From Petasospora fabianii (Eukaryota; Ascomycota; Saccharomycetes; Phaffomycetales; Wickerhamomycetaceae), in contig CP048718.1 of the NCBI GenBank assembly GCA_022641835.1, positions 868,001 through 932,000 of the forward strand: a stretch of DNA of 64,000 nt. Direction: 5' to 3'. This document shows positions 27,675 through 38,713 of the stretch, in pieces. The translations under genes and the position numbers were made by a program. The notes below the pieces were generated by a model. It ran no database searches and had not been told where the DNA came from. It saw only the letters and a program-made list of their open reading frames with translations. Within the stretch, counting starts at the first letter, position 1, and each line of letters starts with the position of its first letter.

Positions 27675-30600
27675 CTAGTGACGCTTACCAGACTTAGCCC
27701 TTGAATAGTATCCAACTAAACCCTTCTTTGGACTCAACACACTATCTGGCTGGAAGACCTCAAGTGCAACAGGTGGAATGTACAGCCTCAAGTTGATCTT
27801 GAGAACGTCATTAACGATAAAAGGAGCCAAGAAGATTGCAACGCTCAAAGCTAACATCAACACGAATACAGCAAAATAAACCATAACTGTCACTCTCTGA
27901 CGTCTTCTTCTTTTCTTAGCCAAGACTGGAGGACGGAGTTGACGATCGGGTTTAAGCCAGAATAACATCAAAGAGTGCCACTTGTCAATATAGGGAACAC
28001 AAAGCATTGGAATCTGAAGGAACAAAATGAAATGACCCAAGAAGAAATCGGCAACAAACAAACTCATCTCAATGATTTTACACAAGTACTCTCTCAAAGG
28101 CTGCGTAAATGTTCCCCAACCCAAACCTGCAGTGAGCCATTTACCGGACCACCACGCCCTATTTGTTCTGTCATGTTTAAACTCTCTAGTCAAAAACAAC
28201 GTGATGACCACCTTGAACAACAAGTCCTGGATCAACGTACAGGCGAAGAAGCCAAGGACGGTGACCTTGAAGTCCCAGTTTTGGGAAAGCCAGAGTAACT
28301 CAAACCAAAGAACGTGATTTACTAAGGCAAATGTGTGGGCAATCGCACACATAAAGGATGGAAACCCATGGAAACAGAATGACAACCAAGGACCCACAAT
28401 CAGTGAAACAAAGAAGAGAATCAACAACACAGCAGCATTAAGGACAAGTGGAGCCAATGAGAATATCATAACCCTCAACAAAGTATTGGCTGGACGAACG
28501 GTCCTGACCTCATTTTGAGAGTTCATGAAAGTGTACGCACACATGACGACAGCAAGGAACAATACACGAGGAAGGACCTGAGAAAACAAAGTGTTAACAA
28601 AGGATGGTTTCTTGAAATCAGAAGCAAGATTATCGCCGGGCCTTCCCAATTTTTTTCTCTTTGATCCTGTGTTCTGGATTCGAATGCGGCGAACATGCCC
28701 AATCCAAGAGCTTCCACGCTCTGAGTTGTTGCCAGTCGACATCCACTTGAGGAAACTCCTATAGTCAAGAAAGAATTCGTTCCACGCAAATTGATTTGGG
28801 TTGTAGAGGAAAGGAACAATGAACAATGCCAATGTGGTCATCCAGAAGTACAAAAGTACAATATTCCACATAGCCACAGAGCAGAATATTAACATTGCAA
28901 GCAAAGATGCGGCGAAGTAGAAGCTCTCAGCTGCAAATCTGGAATACAACACATAGAACCGAACCCGAACTGTCGCAAATCCACGACCAGTTGCAATATA
29001 GCGTGCGCCACCGACGGCCAAATCATTGATCAATGACTGTGCATACACTTTGCAAACAAATACCTCAAACATTGGTGCCAAAGATAACAAGTGCTTCCCA
29101 AGTCTGGTGAAGGCTTTCCATACACCCCTCTCTGTGAGCTCTTGAACCATCAAAGGAACAAAGGCAACAAAGAAGATCACAAAAATAGACAAGACACTTC
29201 TCTCCAACCAATGGATCAATGGAATGAGGTTGGAGCAACCAACGGGCTTTCTGGGATCTGTGATAGGAATATGAGGATTGTACTCACAGATGACGGATTC
29301 GTGAACCAATGCCGACAAGTTGACAGTGACAACAAGGAACATAAGAATGGAGAAGATGATGAAGACGTTGTTCAAATGAAATCCAGGATGTGCATAGTAG
29401 AAAGATAAGAATCTGTCCAATGGCAATTGAGTACCTAAGTAATAGTACTCACGAGAAAGCATCTGCTCACCCATACCAGCCCCAATCTTGGTATTGAAAT
29501 TCAATATAGATCCACAACCCAAATCACGGCCCTTACCACATTGAGCATACTCACAATGTTTGATACGTCCACCACGTAAGATGGCGTTGATTCCAGCATA
29601 AATGTCCTCGTTCAAGTGCAAACCCTTTTGAGCTTTGGACAAACCACCTCTTGTGGTCATGAAAACAGTATTCAAGAAGTCTGGATGACCATAGTGCAAC
29701 TTACCACCAATCCGTGCCAAAGTTCTGGCAAACAAAGTTCCAAAAGTCTGCTCCTTACCTGCCGCAACGTCACCCAAGATACCAATGTTCTCTGAGAAGA
29801 TATACTCTCTTGTTCCAATGATAGCCACAGGAGCGGGTGTGATATCTGGAAGGGTTTCCTGGGAGAATGCCAGCTTTGATTCATAATCGCTCTCCTCGAA
29901 CTCTGCCAACACACTTCTGATCTTGAGGCATTCTTCCAAATAATTGTCCTGGTTCGCATCGATCAACTGGATGTACTCACCACGACAAAAGATGACAGCA
30001 TGGTTTTGATTATCGGACTTACCGTCACCCAAGATTGGATTTCCTGAGAGTCTGATTCTATACTTTGGAACCCTCCGTCCATCTGCCTGGATTGCGCAGC
30101 TCCCATCGATCAACGATGAATAGTAGATCTTATTTCCACTTGCATCCTGCTCTTCATCCAAGTAACAGATCTGGAGTTCAGGATAAGCCTGGATCAACAA
30201 GTCACGGTTGTCTCTCTCCTCTTGATTGAACTCCATCATTCTTTGCATAGAGACAACCATCCTAAATTTCTGAATTGCCATGACTTGGGCCTCCTCAATG
30301 CGACGATGGTCCTCTGCTTCACCAAGTGGACCTGGCTTGGGAGGATTTTCAACATCATACATCAACTTGATTGCTCGTGAATAGTTCATAAAACCGGATA
30401 TTGTTCTGTAAAGAGTCTGCGACCTCAAAGAAGCCCATATTCTAGTTCTCAAAGTATACTCTGGAGAAGCATGTTTATAGCCAACACTGTAGTATGGTAA
30501 ATTATCAGCTTTTTCTCTCGCTGACATCACAACATTACCAGCGGAGTATTGCTCGGTGGAGCTTGAAGAGATACCGTCATACTCATCAGCCAACATCTTC

Positions 30601-33307
30601 GTATCCTGAACGAAACAGTTCCATTCGGATTCATGGAGTTTTTTCAAGTACTCTAAAAGAGTCACATTGGAGTAAGTGCCTTCTTCTTGACGGATAATCT
30701 CTCTCAAAGTCAACGTAATCTTCTCACTAAAGTGCGGAATCAAGACGCTGAATGTAGGCATCTCAGTCACTGGTCTTGGATCTGGCATTGGAGTTGACAA
30801 GGACTGTGCAAAGTAGGCGATTCTTCTTTGAGCTTCAGACTGAGACTCGAACATTGGCGATTTCATAAACATATCATCTTGTGACATGAAAAACACCGGT
30901 TCCTTTAAGGTAGCAGTGATCGCACCACTAGAGCTTGTTTGAGTGACAGTCTGATAAATCAAAGGATGTACATGCTCAACAGACAACAAGTGCTCTCGAT
31001 ACATCGAGATTACAATAGAGTTCCAAATTTGGGATACTAAAATCTTACTTCTGAATGTACTGTCTGGAGTTGATGCAATACACTTCGAGAAGATGTGTTT
31101 GGGCAAACGAGAAAACACGTTCCTCCAAGGTGTCCAAATGGAAACACCAATGTAGAACGAGCGGCAAACTGAGTGGAAAGTGTTACAGATAATGTACCAC
31201 AAGTAGGTATCCAAAAAAAATAATACCAAATCAGTGGAGCACATCAAGACCAACAAGATCTTTGGCTGTAAGCGACACACAAGTGGTCCAATGTACTTTT
31301 CTCCGACACATTTGTTGATATGAATGAGGCTCAATTCTCTGATGGGATCTTTCAAAGACAAGGTCAAGAAGAAGTATGACTCAATGAGCTTCATCGTGAA
31401 AACAGCAATCCACAAGCCATAAGAAGAGAGCTTAGCCTTGCCACTGAGTTTGTGGACTGAGTTTGTGAAGTAGAGGCCGGGAAGCAGCTCTCGTGACCTT
31501 TTGTTCCCACCGGATTTGAAGACCAACGCCAATGGCGTCAATGCGAAATAGATGGTGGTGAAGCAAGACAAAATAAATTGTGTTATAGCCAAGCCTAATG
31601 ACAGTTTTTTGTCAACGTAATGGGTAAATACACCCATGATGTAGAGTGTTGGGGTAGTCAACAAAACGAACAAAAGAGACAACATGATTAACCTCTTAGT
31701 TAATGGAAGCGCACCTGGCCATTTCCGAGGTACAAATAAGTACTCTAATACAGTAGCGGTAAAGTTGATCAGTGTACTAATAGAACCATGCAACGCTAAG
31801 ACTGACAAATACACCGAAATGGAAGGTTTATTGTCAAGATGCTGTTGATAGTTCTTGGTGAACAACACAGATGAGTTAGCCATCGTGTAAATCCAGAAAA
31901 TGGCACAGTGAATAATCCAGATTCTGTTGAAGTTGACAAGCACATGAAGCCAGGTTCTTCTCTCCTTGTAACTCTTGTAGAAACACTTAGACCAATTGAT
32001 TTGGTTTAAGTAGATGAAACGTTCGTGCGATGGAATTTCGACCAAAGCCTTCTTGGTGTTTAAGATCTTTATCTTTTCCAATCCTTTCCTGTGCCAAAAG
32101 AACTGATTAATGTCATCATAACCAATTGTAGTAGAGTGGTCATTGTCTCTGACAATGTAACGTCCGTCAACAAACTCGTAAACCTGATCACGGTAGTACT
32201 CATAGAGTGGGGTGATGACATGATCAAGGAATGACAGGGGACGATTGAAATCACTATGATCTGCCTGAAATCTCTCCAATCCATAATAAAAGTCATTGCA
32301 GCACTTGAAGATAAAGCAGAGACACTCTGGCATGAACCTGATGTTATTAGCTTCGCCCCATATCAACAAATAAAGCGCTAACTGCACGACTGAATCACGC
32401 GCAGAGAGGAGGCTCATATTTATCAGCCAACGCTTTTCAGACTCCTCTAATGAGAGAACGCCATCCTTCAGACTACCAGGGCCCCTTCCAAGGTTGCGAA
32501 AACCGACAGTGTCGTCGATATCGAGTTGTGCAGCGAAGTACCATTTTTTGAAATTAGAGCTTGGACCACCGATGTAGTCAGCATGTAAAGAACGAAGTGC
32601 GGTGTTCGGTGACATCCTTGAAGCTCTTGAATCCAACAACCTCATGAAGTAGTCAAATATGTTCTTTGTACTATCCATTTGGAATCCAAACAACTCGGTC
32701 AATTCAAGAAAGACATTTTCAATGTCTTCTCTTCCGATTGGAAGATCCTTTTCATTACTCCAGCTCAGATATGGATCGTGATATTCATCAAATTCTTGAT
32801 ACAGACCTTTATCAGCGAGATTCTCACCCTTGACTTCACGTTTGGTCTTACCGCCTGAGTTAATCTTGATGCGGTCACTCCAACGCCCACTTGCAATCTG
32901 TGGGGTTCTGAATCCACTCAAAGGAAGTGCACTTCTGGCGGTTAACGCAGAGTCAAAGCCAAAATTTGTACCTGGTGCAGCTAAAGGAGGTGTTAGGATG
33001 GTACAAGCAGTCTCAATGAGTCAAGATACAGCGGTATAAGCGTACAATCTCCCAGGGACTCTGGTAAATCGGTGTAATGTGAAGATGAGTCGGAACCATC
33101 ATGGTCACTTGATGACAGAGACGCGGGCCGCATTGGTGAAGGTTTCAGCATTGCTGAAGCTGTTCCGATTAGTGGGACTGAACTGCCTATCGTTGAACAA
33201 TGTCTGCTCAATACAAACCTGGGTCCCTGCGGTGAAAGTGGCGTAGATGAGTGGTTAGCCGCCGAGATAGAGGACTTGATCTCCACAAAGAAATCAAAAC
33301 AAATCAA
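27675..33307 (-). CDS. FKS: 1,3-beta-glucan synthase (FKS family), one intron
   Basis: This plasma-membrane glycosyltransferase makes cell-wall 1,3-beta-glucan from UDP-glucose. The main frame has no ATG at its N-terminus. A first exon at 33046-33307 joins it across a 65-nt intron (32981-33045: donor GTACGC, branch TCCTAAC, acceptor TTTAG) in matching phase, giving 1855 residues (Fks1 is 1876). The N-terminus is Ser-rich, not the Gln/Tyr-rich type. An FKS1 domain (SRMSPNTALRSLHADYIGG) precedes two multi-span regions around the catalytic domain (QNHAVIFCRGEYIQLIDANQ, GMGEQMLSREYYYLGTQL). Hot-spot 1 reads FLTLSLKDP; hot-spot 2 reads HWLERSVL. Paralogue identity (FKS1 or FKS3 type) is open. Confidence 0.9.
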
Positions 33308-33389
33308 TAGAAGTAGTGCCCTTTCAGAAAGCTACTGGGGATCTGATACTGAAACACACAAGCGACAAGATTTTACCGATAACAAAGTA

Positions 33390-33462
33390 GCCTCGCTGGC
33401 GCAATCGGTAGCGCTTACGACTCTTAATCGTACGGTTGTGGGTTCGAGCCCCACGTGGGGCA
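33390..33462 (+). tRNA. tRNA-Lys (CTT)
   Basis: A 73-nt cloverleaf including discriminator A. The acceptor stem is GCCTCGC/GTGGGGC with two G-U pairs. The D arm is TGGCGCAATCGGTAGCGC, the anticodon stem-loop TACGA-CTCTTAA-TCGTA with CTT at 33423-33425, and the T arm GGTTCGAGCC. It has no intron and is followed by a T-rich terminator (CTTTTGTTTACTTTTTT). It closely matches yeast tRNA-Lys(CTT). It starts only 82 bp upstream of the FKS first exon and points away from it. Confidence 0.97.
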
Positions 33463-33700
33463 CTTTTGTTTACTTTTTTGCACATTTAAAACACCTATAT
33501 TTTTGTAAATAGAGCCTTCTCTCTGGAATCTGACATGCTAAACGTCTCATGCACTTTATTGTAAGATTAATTCCTTGTTAACTATGCTTTTAATGTGATT
33601 TAGCGATGACTTTACCCGCGCGCGATCAAGCATCAAAAAAGGTGGGGAGGCATCTTTGTTCTTCACGTCTCACCATTGATGAGTGATTAAGAATCATAAG

Positions 33701-34984
33701 ATGGCCCAGAGGAGAGTTGTTGTCACTGGTCTTGGTGCTGTAACACCACTTGGTGTTGGTGTAAAACATGTGTGGTCATCACTGCTTGCATTAAAGAGTG
33801 GTATTGTCTCCACCGATACACTCGGGGATGAAAGATTCAACGGCATCCCATCAAAAGTTGCTGGTGTTGTGCCTAAGGGATCAATATCAGAAGGGAAATG
33901 GAACGTTTCCGATCATATTGATGATAGTGAATCACGAAGAATGGCACTATTTTCACAATATGCCATGGCTGCTGCCACTGAAGCCATGAAGGATGCACAA
34001 TGGACACCTTCAATAGATACAGATCAGGAGATGACTGGTCTCTGCATTGGTTCAGGTATTGGAGGATTCACAGAGACATATGATCACTCCGTTATGTTTG
34101 ACAAAGGTGGATTTCGCAAAGTCCAACCCCTTTTCATTCCAAAGATGCTTCCAAACATGCCATCAGGATTGATATCTATTAAGTATGGTCTTCGTGGTCC
34201 AAACCATACAGTAAGCACAGCATGCGCCACGGGGAACCATGCTATTGGTGATGCATTCAGATTCATTAAGGATGACTATGCAGATGTAATGCTGGCGGGT
34301 GCCACAGAGGCCAGTGTTCATCCACTTGCACTTGCTGGATTTGCAAGAGCTAGATCTCTATCGCAAAAGTTTAATCATGAGCCATCAAAGGCATCCAGAC
34401 CATTCGATAAAGATCGTGATGGTTTCGTACTTGCAGAAGGATCAGGTATTCTTGTTCTTGAAGAGCTTGAACATGCAAAGAAGAGAGGAGCCCAGATCTA
34501 TGCTGAAATTGTAGGGTATGGACTCTCGGGTGATGGTTATCATATAACTGCTCCTGCTCCAGATGGTAACGGTGCAATCAGATCAATGAAGAGAGCACTG
34601 AAGGGGATTTCAAAGACGGAGGTGGATTATATCAATGCACATGCCACATCAACTGCACTTGGAGACGAGATTGAGTGTCATGCTATGAGAACACTGTTTG
34701 AAGATGAGAACACTCAGTTCCATGTTTCTTCCACAAAGGGTTCTACGGGCCATCTCCTCGGTGCTGCCGGCGCAATTGAGGCAATCTTTACAATCCTTGC
34801 AGTGAAAAATGGTATCTGCCCACCGACTTTGAACCTTGAGAACATTGGTGTTGATAGTAAAGGGCTCAACTTTGTCGGTGATGCTCCTTTTGAGAAGGAG
34901 ATTAACGTTGCCCTATCAAATAGCTTTGGATTTGGTGGTATCAACACCTCACTGACATTCAAGAAGTACAAAGAAACAAGCTAA
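33701..34984 (+). CDS. CEM1: Mitochondrial 3-oxoacyl-ACP synthase CEM1
   Basis: This is the condensing enzyme of mitochondrial type II fatty-acid synthesis, which supplies octanoate for lipoic acid. The KAS fold is complete: VVVTGLGAVTPLG at the N-terminus, catalytic Cys175 in VSTACATGNHAIGD, the first His in NAHATST and the second in KGSTGHLLGAAGA, then the closing NSFGFGGINTSL. It has 427 residues. The frame extends 5' only through a GTG, so ATG 33701 (MAQRRVVVTG) is used. As in S. cerevisiae Cem1, there is no long presequence before the fold. It is convergent with the neighbouring transporter (65-bp gap). Confidence 0.93.
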   Translation: MAQRRVVVTGLGAVTPLGVGVKHVWSSLLALKSGIVSTDTLGDERFNGIPSKVAGVVPKGSISEGKWNVSDHIDDSESRRMALFSQYAMAAATEAMKDAQWTPSIDTDQEMTGLCIGSGIGGFTETYDHSVMFDKGGFRKVQPLFIPKMLPNMPSGLISIKYGLRGPNHTVSTACATGNHAIGDAFRFIKDDYADVMLAGATEASVHPLALAGFARARSLSQKFNHEPSKASRPFDKDRDGFVLAEGSGILVLEELEHAKKRGAQIYAEIVGYGLSGDGYHITAPAPDGNGAIRSMKRALKGISKTEVDYINAHATSTALGDEIECHAMRTLFEDENTQFHVSSTKGSTGHLLGAAGAIEAIFTILAVKNGICPPTLNLENIGVDSKGLNFVGDAPFEKEINVALSNSFGFGGINTSLTFKKYKETS

Positions 34985-35049
34985 TTACCTTTAATGAGAC
35001 ATGCATTCAATCTGAAAGAGATCAGAAATACGAAGATATGATGTAGATT

Positions 35050-36654
35050 TCAGAGGGATGAGTACGGGGACTTAGCTCTAAGCTTTGGTCCATTGAGATA
35101 GAACAACACAGGGATGGAAACCATCAATACAGCAATGACACCGACAATTGTGGATCCCCAAGCAACAGGGAATCTGTTATTGTGCAAGTTCATGAACAAA
35201 GCTCTTCCAAAAAGAGGGAAAGAACCGGCACCAAGGGATCTGACAAGGTTATTACCGGCAAAGGCGGAGGCGATGTAACGTGGGAATGATGCACCGATGT
35301 AACTGAGAAGGGACTGGAATAAGATGATTCCAGATACACCATAAAGGGCTGCACCTATTAATGGTGCACTCCAATGAATATCACGAGCACCAGTCCAACC
35401 AAAGATGAAGATACCAGTAGGCATGAAGAGACTCCCAACGATGGCAACAGGTGTGAAAACCTCTGGATAGACCTTTTCACCAGCAATAACCTTTTGTGTG
35501 AATGGTTTCCAAAGTAAAGCACTGTAAAGAGCACCTCCAAAGATCACACCGATAAAGATGACGATGTATGCGGCACCGAGTGGAACAGGTGCAAAGCCCT
35601 TGACATCCTCAAACAAAATTGGGAAACCTTCAAGCCAGAGGTACATTATACCGTAGACCAATGCAATATAGACGTTGATCATCATCACAACAGGTTCTGT
35701 GAAACCAATGACCACAGGTCTCCAAAGAATCTCCTTTATGCTGTGGTTTGCCCTCAAAATCTGGTTAGAAGGATAAATTGTAATGTTTTTGTTCCCTGTG
35801 ACACGCTTGAGTCTCTCTGTACGTCTGTAAAGGATTGTATCATTGTATGTTTCCGGAACAACACATAGAAAGAACAATCCTAGGACACCGCAGCACATGG
35901 CCAAGAACCAGAATGACCATCTCCAATCATGAGTGGCAACAGAGAAGCATGCACCAAAGAGTGGGCCAAGGGAGTTCCCCGAGTAAGAACCAAATCCCCA
36001 AAGGACCATTGCATGTGGAATATAGGGAGCAGAGAACATATCAGCATAGGAGGCACCACCTGTAGCCAACACAGGGGAGATCAAAAACCCTGAAATGAAT
36101 CTCAAGATACAGAGGCCAGCAAAATTGTGGACAAGTGCTGATCCGATCTGAACGAGGCAGCAAGCAAAGAGAGTCGATGCATAGAAGAAGTTTCTTCCAA
36201 TGACTGGGTGTTCAGAGAGTGGGGAGAACACCATTGGACCAATTGCATAACCATAAACAAAGAGGGAGAGTGGGAGGACAGCAGCAGTCTCACCAATATT
36301 GAATTCCTCCATAAGATAAGACTTTGCAGGCATGAATGCTACAGCAGCAATATAGACAAGCGATGAGTTGGCACTGGTACCGAGTCCAACAATGAGTTTG
36401 ACCCACCATGGCCAGTTGTGTGGATGATATGGGTCATCTAGTCCTTCAAATGTGAGTAAGATGGGGTCGGACTGTGTGGATTCAAAGGATGAACCGGCCT
36501 TTTCGATGTCATTTGAGTCAAGTAGGAATTTTTCTGGAGGGACAAAGTCTGGATAATCTTCCTCGTATTTTAATACATGGCCCTTGGAAATTGTGTATAT
36601 GATATGACCCAGGATTGTTCCCTGGAACATACGCTTCAAGTTGGAACAAATCAT
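35050..36654 (-). CDS. MFS drug:H+ antiporter, DHA1 family (FLR1/MDR1-like)
   Basis: This plasma-membrane multidrug or small-molecule exporter has 534 residues. The cytosolic N-terminus contains GLDDPYHPHNWPWW, the DPxxPxNW entry motif of FLR1/MDR1-type DHA1 antiporters. About 12 membrane segments follow, with the motif-C-like helix (FISGFLISPVLATGGASYADMF) in the first half and GNNLVRSLGAGSFPLFG in the last. The substrate cannot be read from sequence. It is the first of four transport or nutrient genes between 35 and 43 kb. A second ATG at residue 9 is possible. Confidence 0.8.
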   Translation of the reverse strand: MICSNLKRMFQGTILGHIIYTISKGHVLKYEEDYPDFVPPEKFLLDSNDIEKAGSSFESTQSDPILLTFEGLDDPYHPHNWPWWVKLIVGLGTSANSSLVYIAAVAFMPAKSYLMEEFNIGETAAVLPLSLFVYGYAIGPMVFSPLSEHPVIGRNFFYASTLFACCLVQIGSALVHNFAGLCILRFISGFLISPVLATGGASYADMFSAPYIPHAMVLWGFGSYSGNSLGPLFGACFSVATHDWRWSFWFLAMCCGVLGLFFLCVVPETYNDTILYRRTERLKRVTGNKNITIYPSNQILRANHSIKEILWRPVVIGFTEPVVMMINVYIALVYGIMYLWLEGFPILFEDVKGFAPVPLGAAYIVIFIGVIFGGALYSALLWKPFTQKVIAGEKVYPEVFTPVAIVGSLFMPTGIFIFGWTGARDIHWSAPLIGAALYGVSGIILFQSLLSYIGASFPRYIASAFAGNNLVRSLGAGSFPLFGRALFMNLHNNRFPVAWGSTIVGVIAVLMVSIPVLFYLNGPKLRAKSPYSSL

Positions 36655-37003
36655 GACGTGGTTGGGTAATTCCTATTGAAACAACAAAATTCAAACCGGT
36701 GTTGGCAGTGTCCATGCTTAAGTATCTCCAAATGGCTTCTTGACATTACTCAACCAGCTGTACTCCTGAGGAGACGAGTAAACGGCACAGTGCCTATTTG
36801 TAATGGGTTGGACGGAGTTCCGCTACTCGACTGTCAAAGGTTGTGCGACTAGCACTTTAGCTGTAACTGTACTGTATGAGCAAGGCATCTAGAACCCTAG
36901 ACTGTAGATAAATTGTTGGAGCCTTATCTACTAAATAACGAGGTAATGAATTCACCAAAGGAAACTACATCAAATACATTATATACTTGGGCCAAGAATT
37001 ACA
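36655..37003. other. Intergenic between the two minus-strand MFS genes
   Basis: Promoter of the DHA1 gene and 3' flank of the next permease. I see no RNA gene or repeat. Confidence 0.5.
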
Positions 37004-38713
37004 CTAGACATCTGCGGTCTTCTCAAGGTGCTCAACCACACCAACATCCTTAACAGAGCCGGTCTCGAAGAATTCACCAGTCTTTGTCTTATCCACTTTA
37101 GTCTTGTACGAAGCGAAACGTCTCATTGGAATTCCAGAAGCGTAAAGCTCATCAATTTCATCAAATGATCTACCCATAGTCTCAGTCTGGAAGAGAACCA
37201 AGAGGATTACCAAGACAAAAGAGAAGGCAAAGAAGATAAACATGGTCTTACCACCAAGGTTAGCCTTGTCTGGGTTAAAGATGTAAGGTAACAAGAATGA
37301 CCACATCATACCGAACAAATTCTCCCAAGTCCAACCCATAGCAATAGTTTTTGTTCTCAAAGCTGATGTTGCATTCTCAGAAGCAATAGCAAAGGCTAAA
37401 GATCCAGCACCAGCATTGTAGACACCACCATAAAGCATCATAAATGCTACAGCGGCCTTTTGAGCAGAAACACCCTTTACCACTGTACAGACACCCACGA
37501 TCAAATCGTTAATCATCAATGCAATCATTCCCCATATCATTGCTGGACGACGGCCAACAATCTTACAAATGAACATTGCAATGATACAACCGGTGATTGA
37601 GATTGTTTGTGATCCCAATGTGAAACGGAATGACTTCTTGTCATCATAACCGAGAAGTTGAAAGTAGTAAGTGGTATAGTTACCAGTGAAGTAAACACCA
37701 CAGAATGGATGCGAGACAAAGCCAAGGATGGAGATGAGTGTTCTTCTGTAGTTTGCTCTAGACACGAGATCCTTGTATGATGTGGTCTCAGCAAACACCT
37801 TCGCCTCGGCGACAGTCATTTCAATGATGTGTAATTGTTCATCAGCTGCCTTTTCATCTTTAAGAATCTTTAGCATTGCAGACTTGGCCTTTTCATGTTC
37901 ACCTTTGACAACATAGTAAGTTGGTGCTTCTGGGATAAGGAATAACCAAACGATAGAGATGACAGCGAACCCCCATTGGGAGGCAAAGAGGGCCTTATAA
38001 GCCCAAGCGTCATCTTCACCACGGTCAGTCAAGAAATAGTTGATGAAGAAGCACATCATTGGAGCAATGACAAAAGTGAAGTTTGTCAATATTGTTGCTG
38101 ATGATTTTAAAGCCTGTGGAGCGACATCAGCTATGTAAGAGACACAACCTGGTTGCATGATACCAAGCATTAGGGCGTTACAAGTCTTACCAGCGAGGAA
38201 CATTTGAACATTCTTAGCATCAAATTCAACGGCAACAAAGGCGAATGTACAAAGAACAGCACACCAGGCAACACGACGACGACCAAATTTATCAGATAAG
38301 AAAGAGCCAATCCAAAGACCAATAATTTGTGCGGCGAGTGGGATACCGGAGAACATTGACTGCCATTTTGCTTCGATCACATAAGAACCATCAGCAATCT
38401 GATGACCAAAATGTTTTCTGAATTGTGGAATAGAGAAGACAACACCACCAGCCTGAGATTCGAAAGATGTGAGGATAAGAGTCCAGATCATACCGGAGAC
38501 ACAGAACCATGCGTATGGGTATTTCTTTAATGCTTGCCAACGAGAGAGGTTAGCCTCGGAGATCTCAGCAAGACGAGCAGCAGTGGTTTGATCTTGGTCC
38601 ATGTCGATGGTGGGCATAGAGACAAAGAGGCCATGAGTTCCCTGCTTGTCAGTGACAGAAGCGGTGGAGGAGGACATCGTTTGGTAGAGAGGATCTGTGG
38701 AGTCAAGAGTCAT
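37004..38713 (-). CDS. Sugar porter MFS, alpha-glucoside/maltose permease-like
   Basis: This 569-residue sugar/H+ symporter-type protein has 12 predicted membrane segments. The signatures are SDKFGRRRVAW (loop 2-3, the D-R-G-R-R motif), PEAPTYYVVKGEHEKAK after helix 6 (the PESPxxL equivalent) and ETMGRSFDEIDELY after helix 12 (PETKG equivalent). The order and the AKWQSMFSGIPLAAQ region resemble maltose/alpha-glucoside permeases rather than hexose carriers. Substrate is inference. It is divergent from the secreted DUF1593 gene over an 868-bp promoter containing a CGG palindrome, suggesting joint control. Confidence 0.78.
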   Translation of the reverse strand: MTLDSTDPLYQTMSSSTASVTDKQGTHGLFVSMPTIDMDQDQTTAARLAEISEANLSRWQALKKYPYAWFCVSGMIWTLILTSFESQAGGVVFSIPQFRKHFGHQIADGSYVIEAKWQSMFSGIPLAAQIIGLWIGSFLSDKFGRRRVAWCAVLCTFAFVAVEFDAKNVQMFLAGKTCNALMLGIMQPGCVSYIADVAPQALKSSATILTNFTFVIAPMMCFFINYFLTDRGEDDAWAYKALFASQWGFAVISIVWLFLIPEAPTYYVVKGEHEKAKSAMLKILKDEKAADEQLHIIEMTVAEAKVFAETTSYKDLVSRANYRRTLISILGFVSHPFCGVYFTGNYTTYYFQLLGYDDKKSFRFTLGSQTISITGCIIAMFICKIVGRRPAMIWGMIALMINDLIVGVCTVVKGVSAQKAAVAFMMLYGGVYNAGAGSLAFAIASENATSALRTKTIAMGWTWENLFGMMWSFLLPYIFNPDKANLGGKTMFIFFAFSFVLVILLVLFQTETMGRSFDEIDELYASGIPMRRFASYKTKVDKTKTGEFFETGSVKDVGVVEHLEKTADV

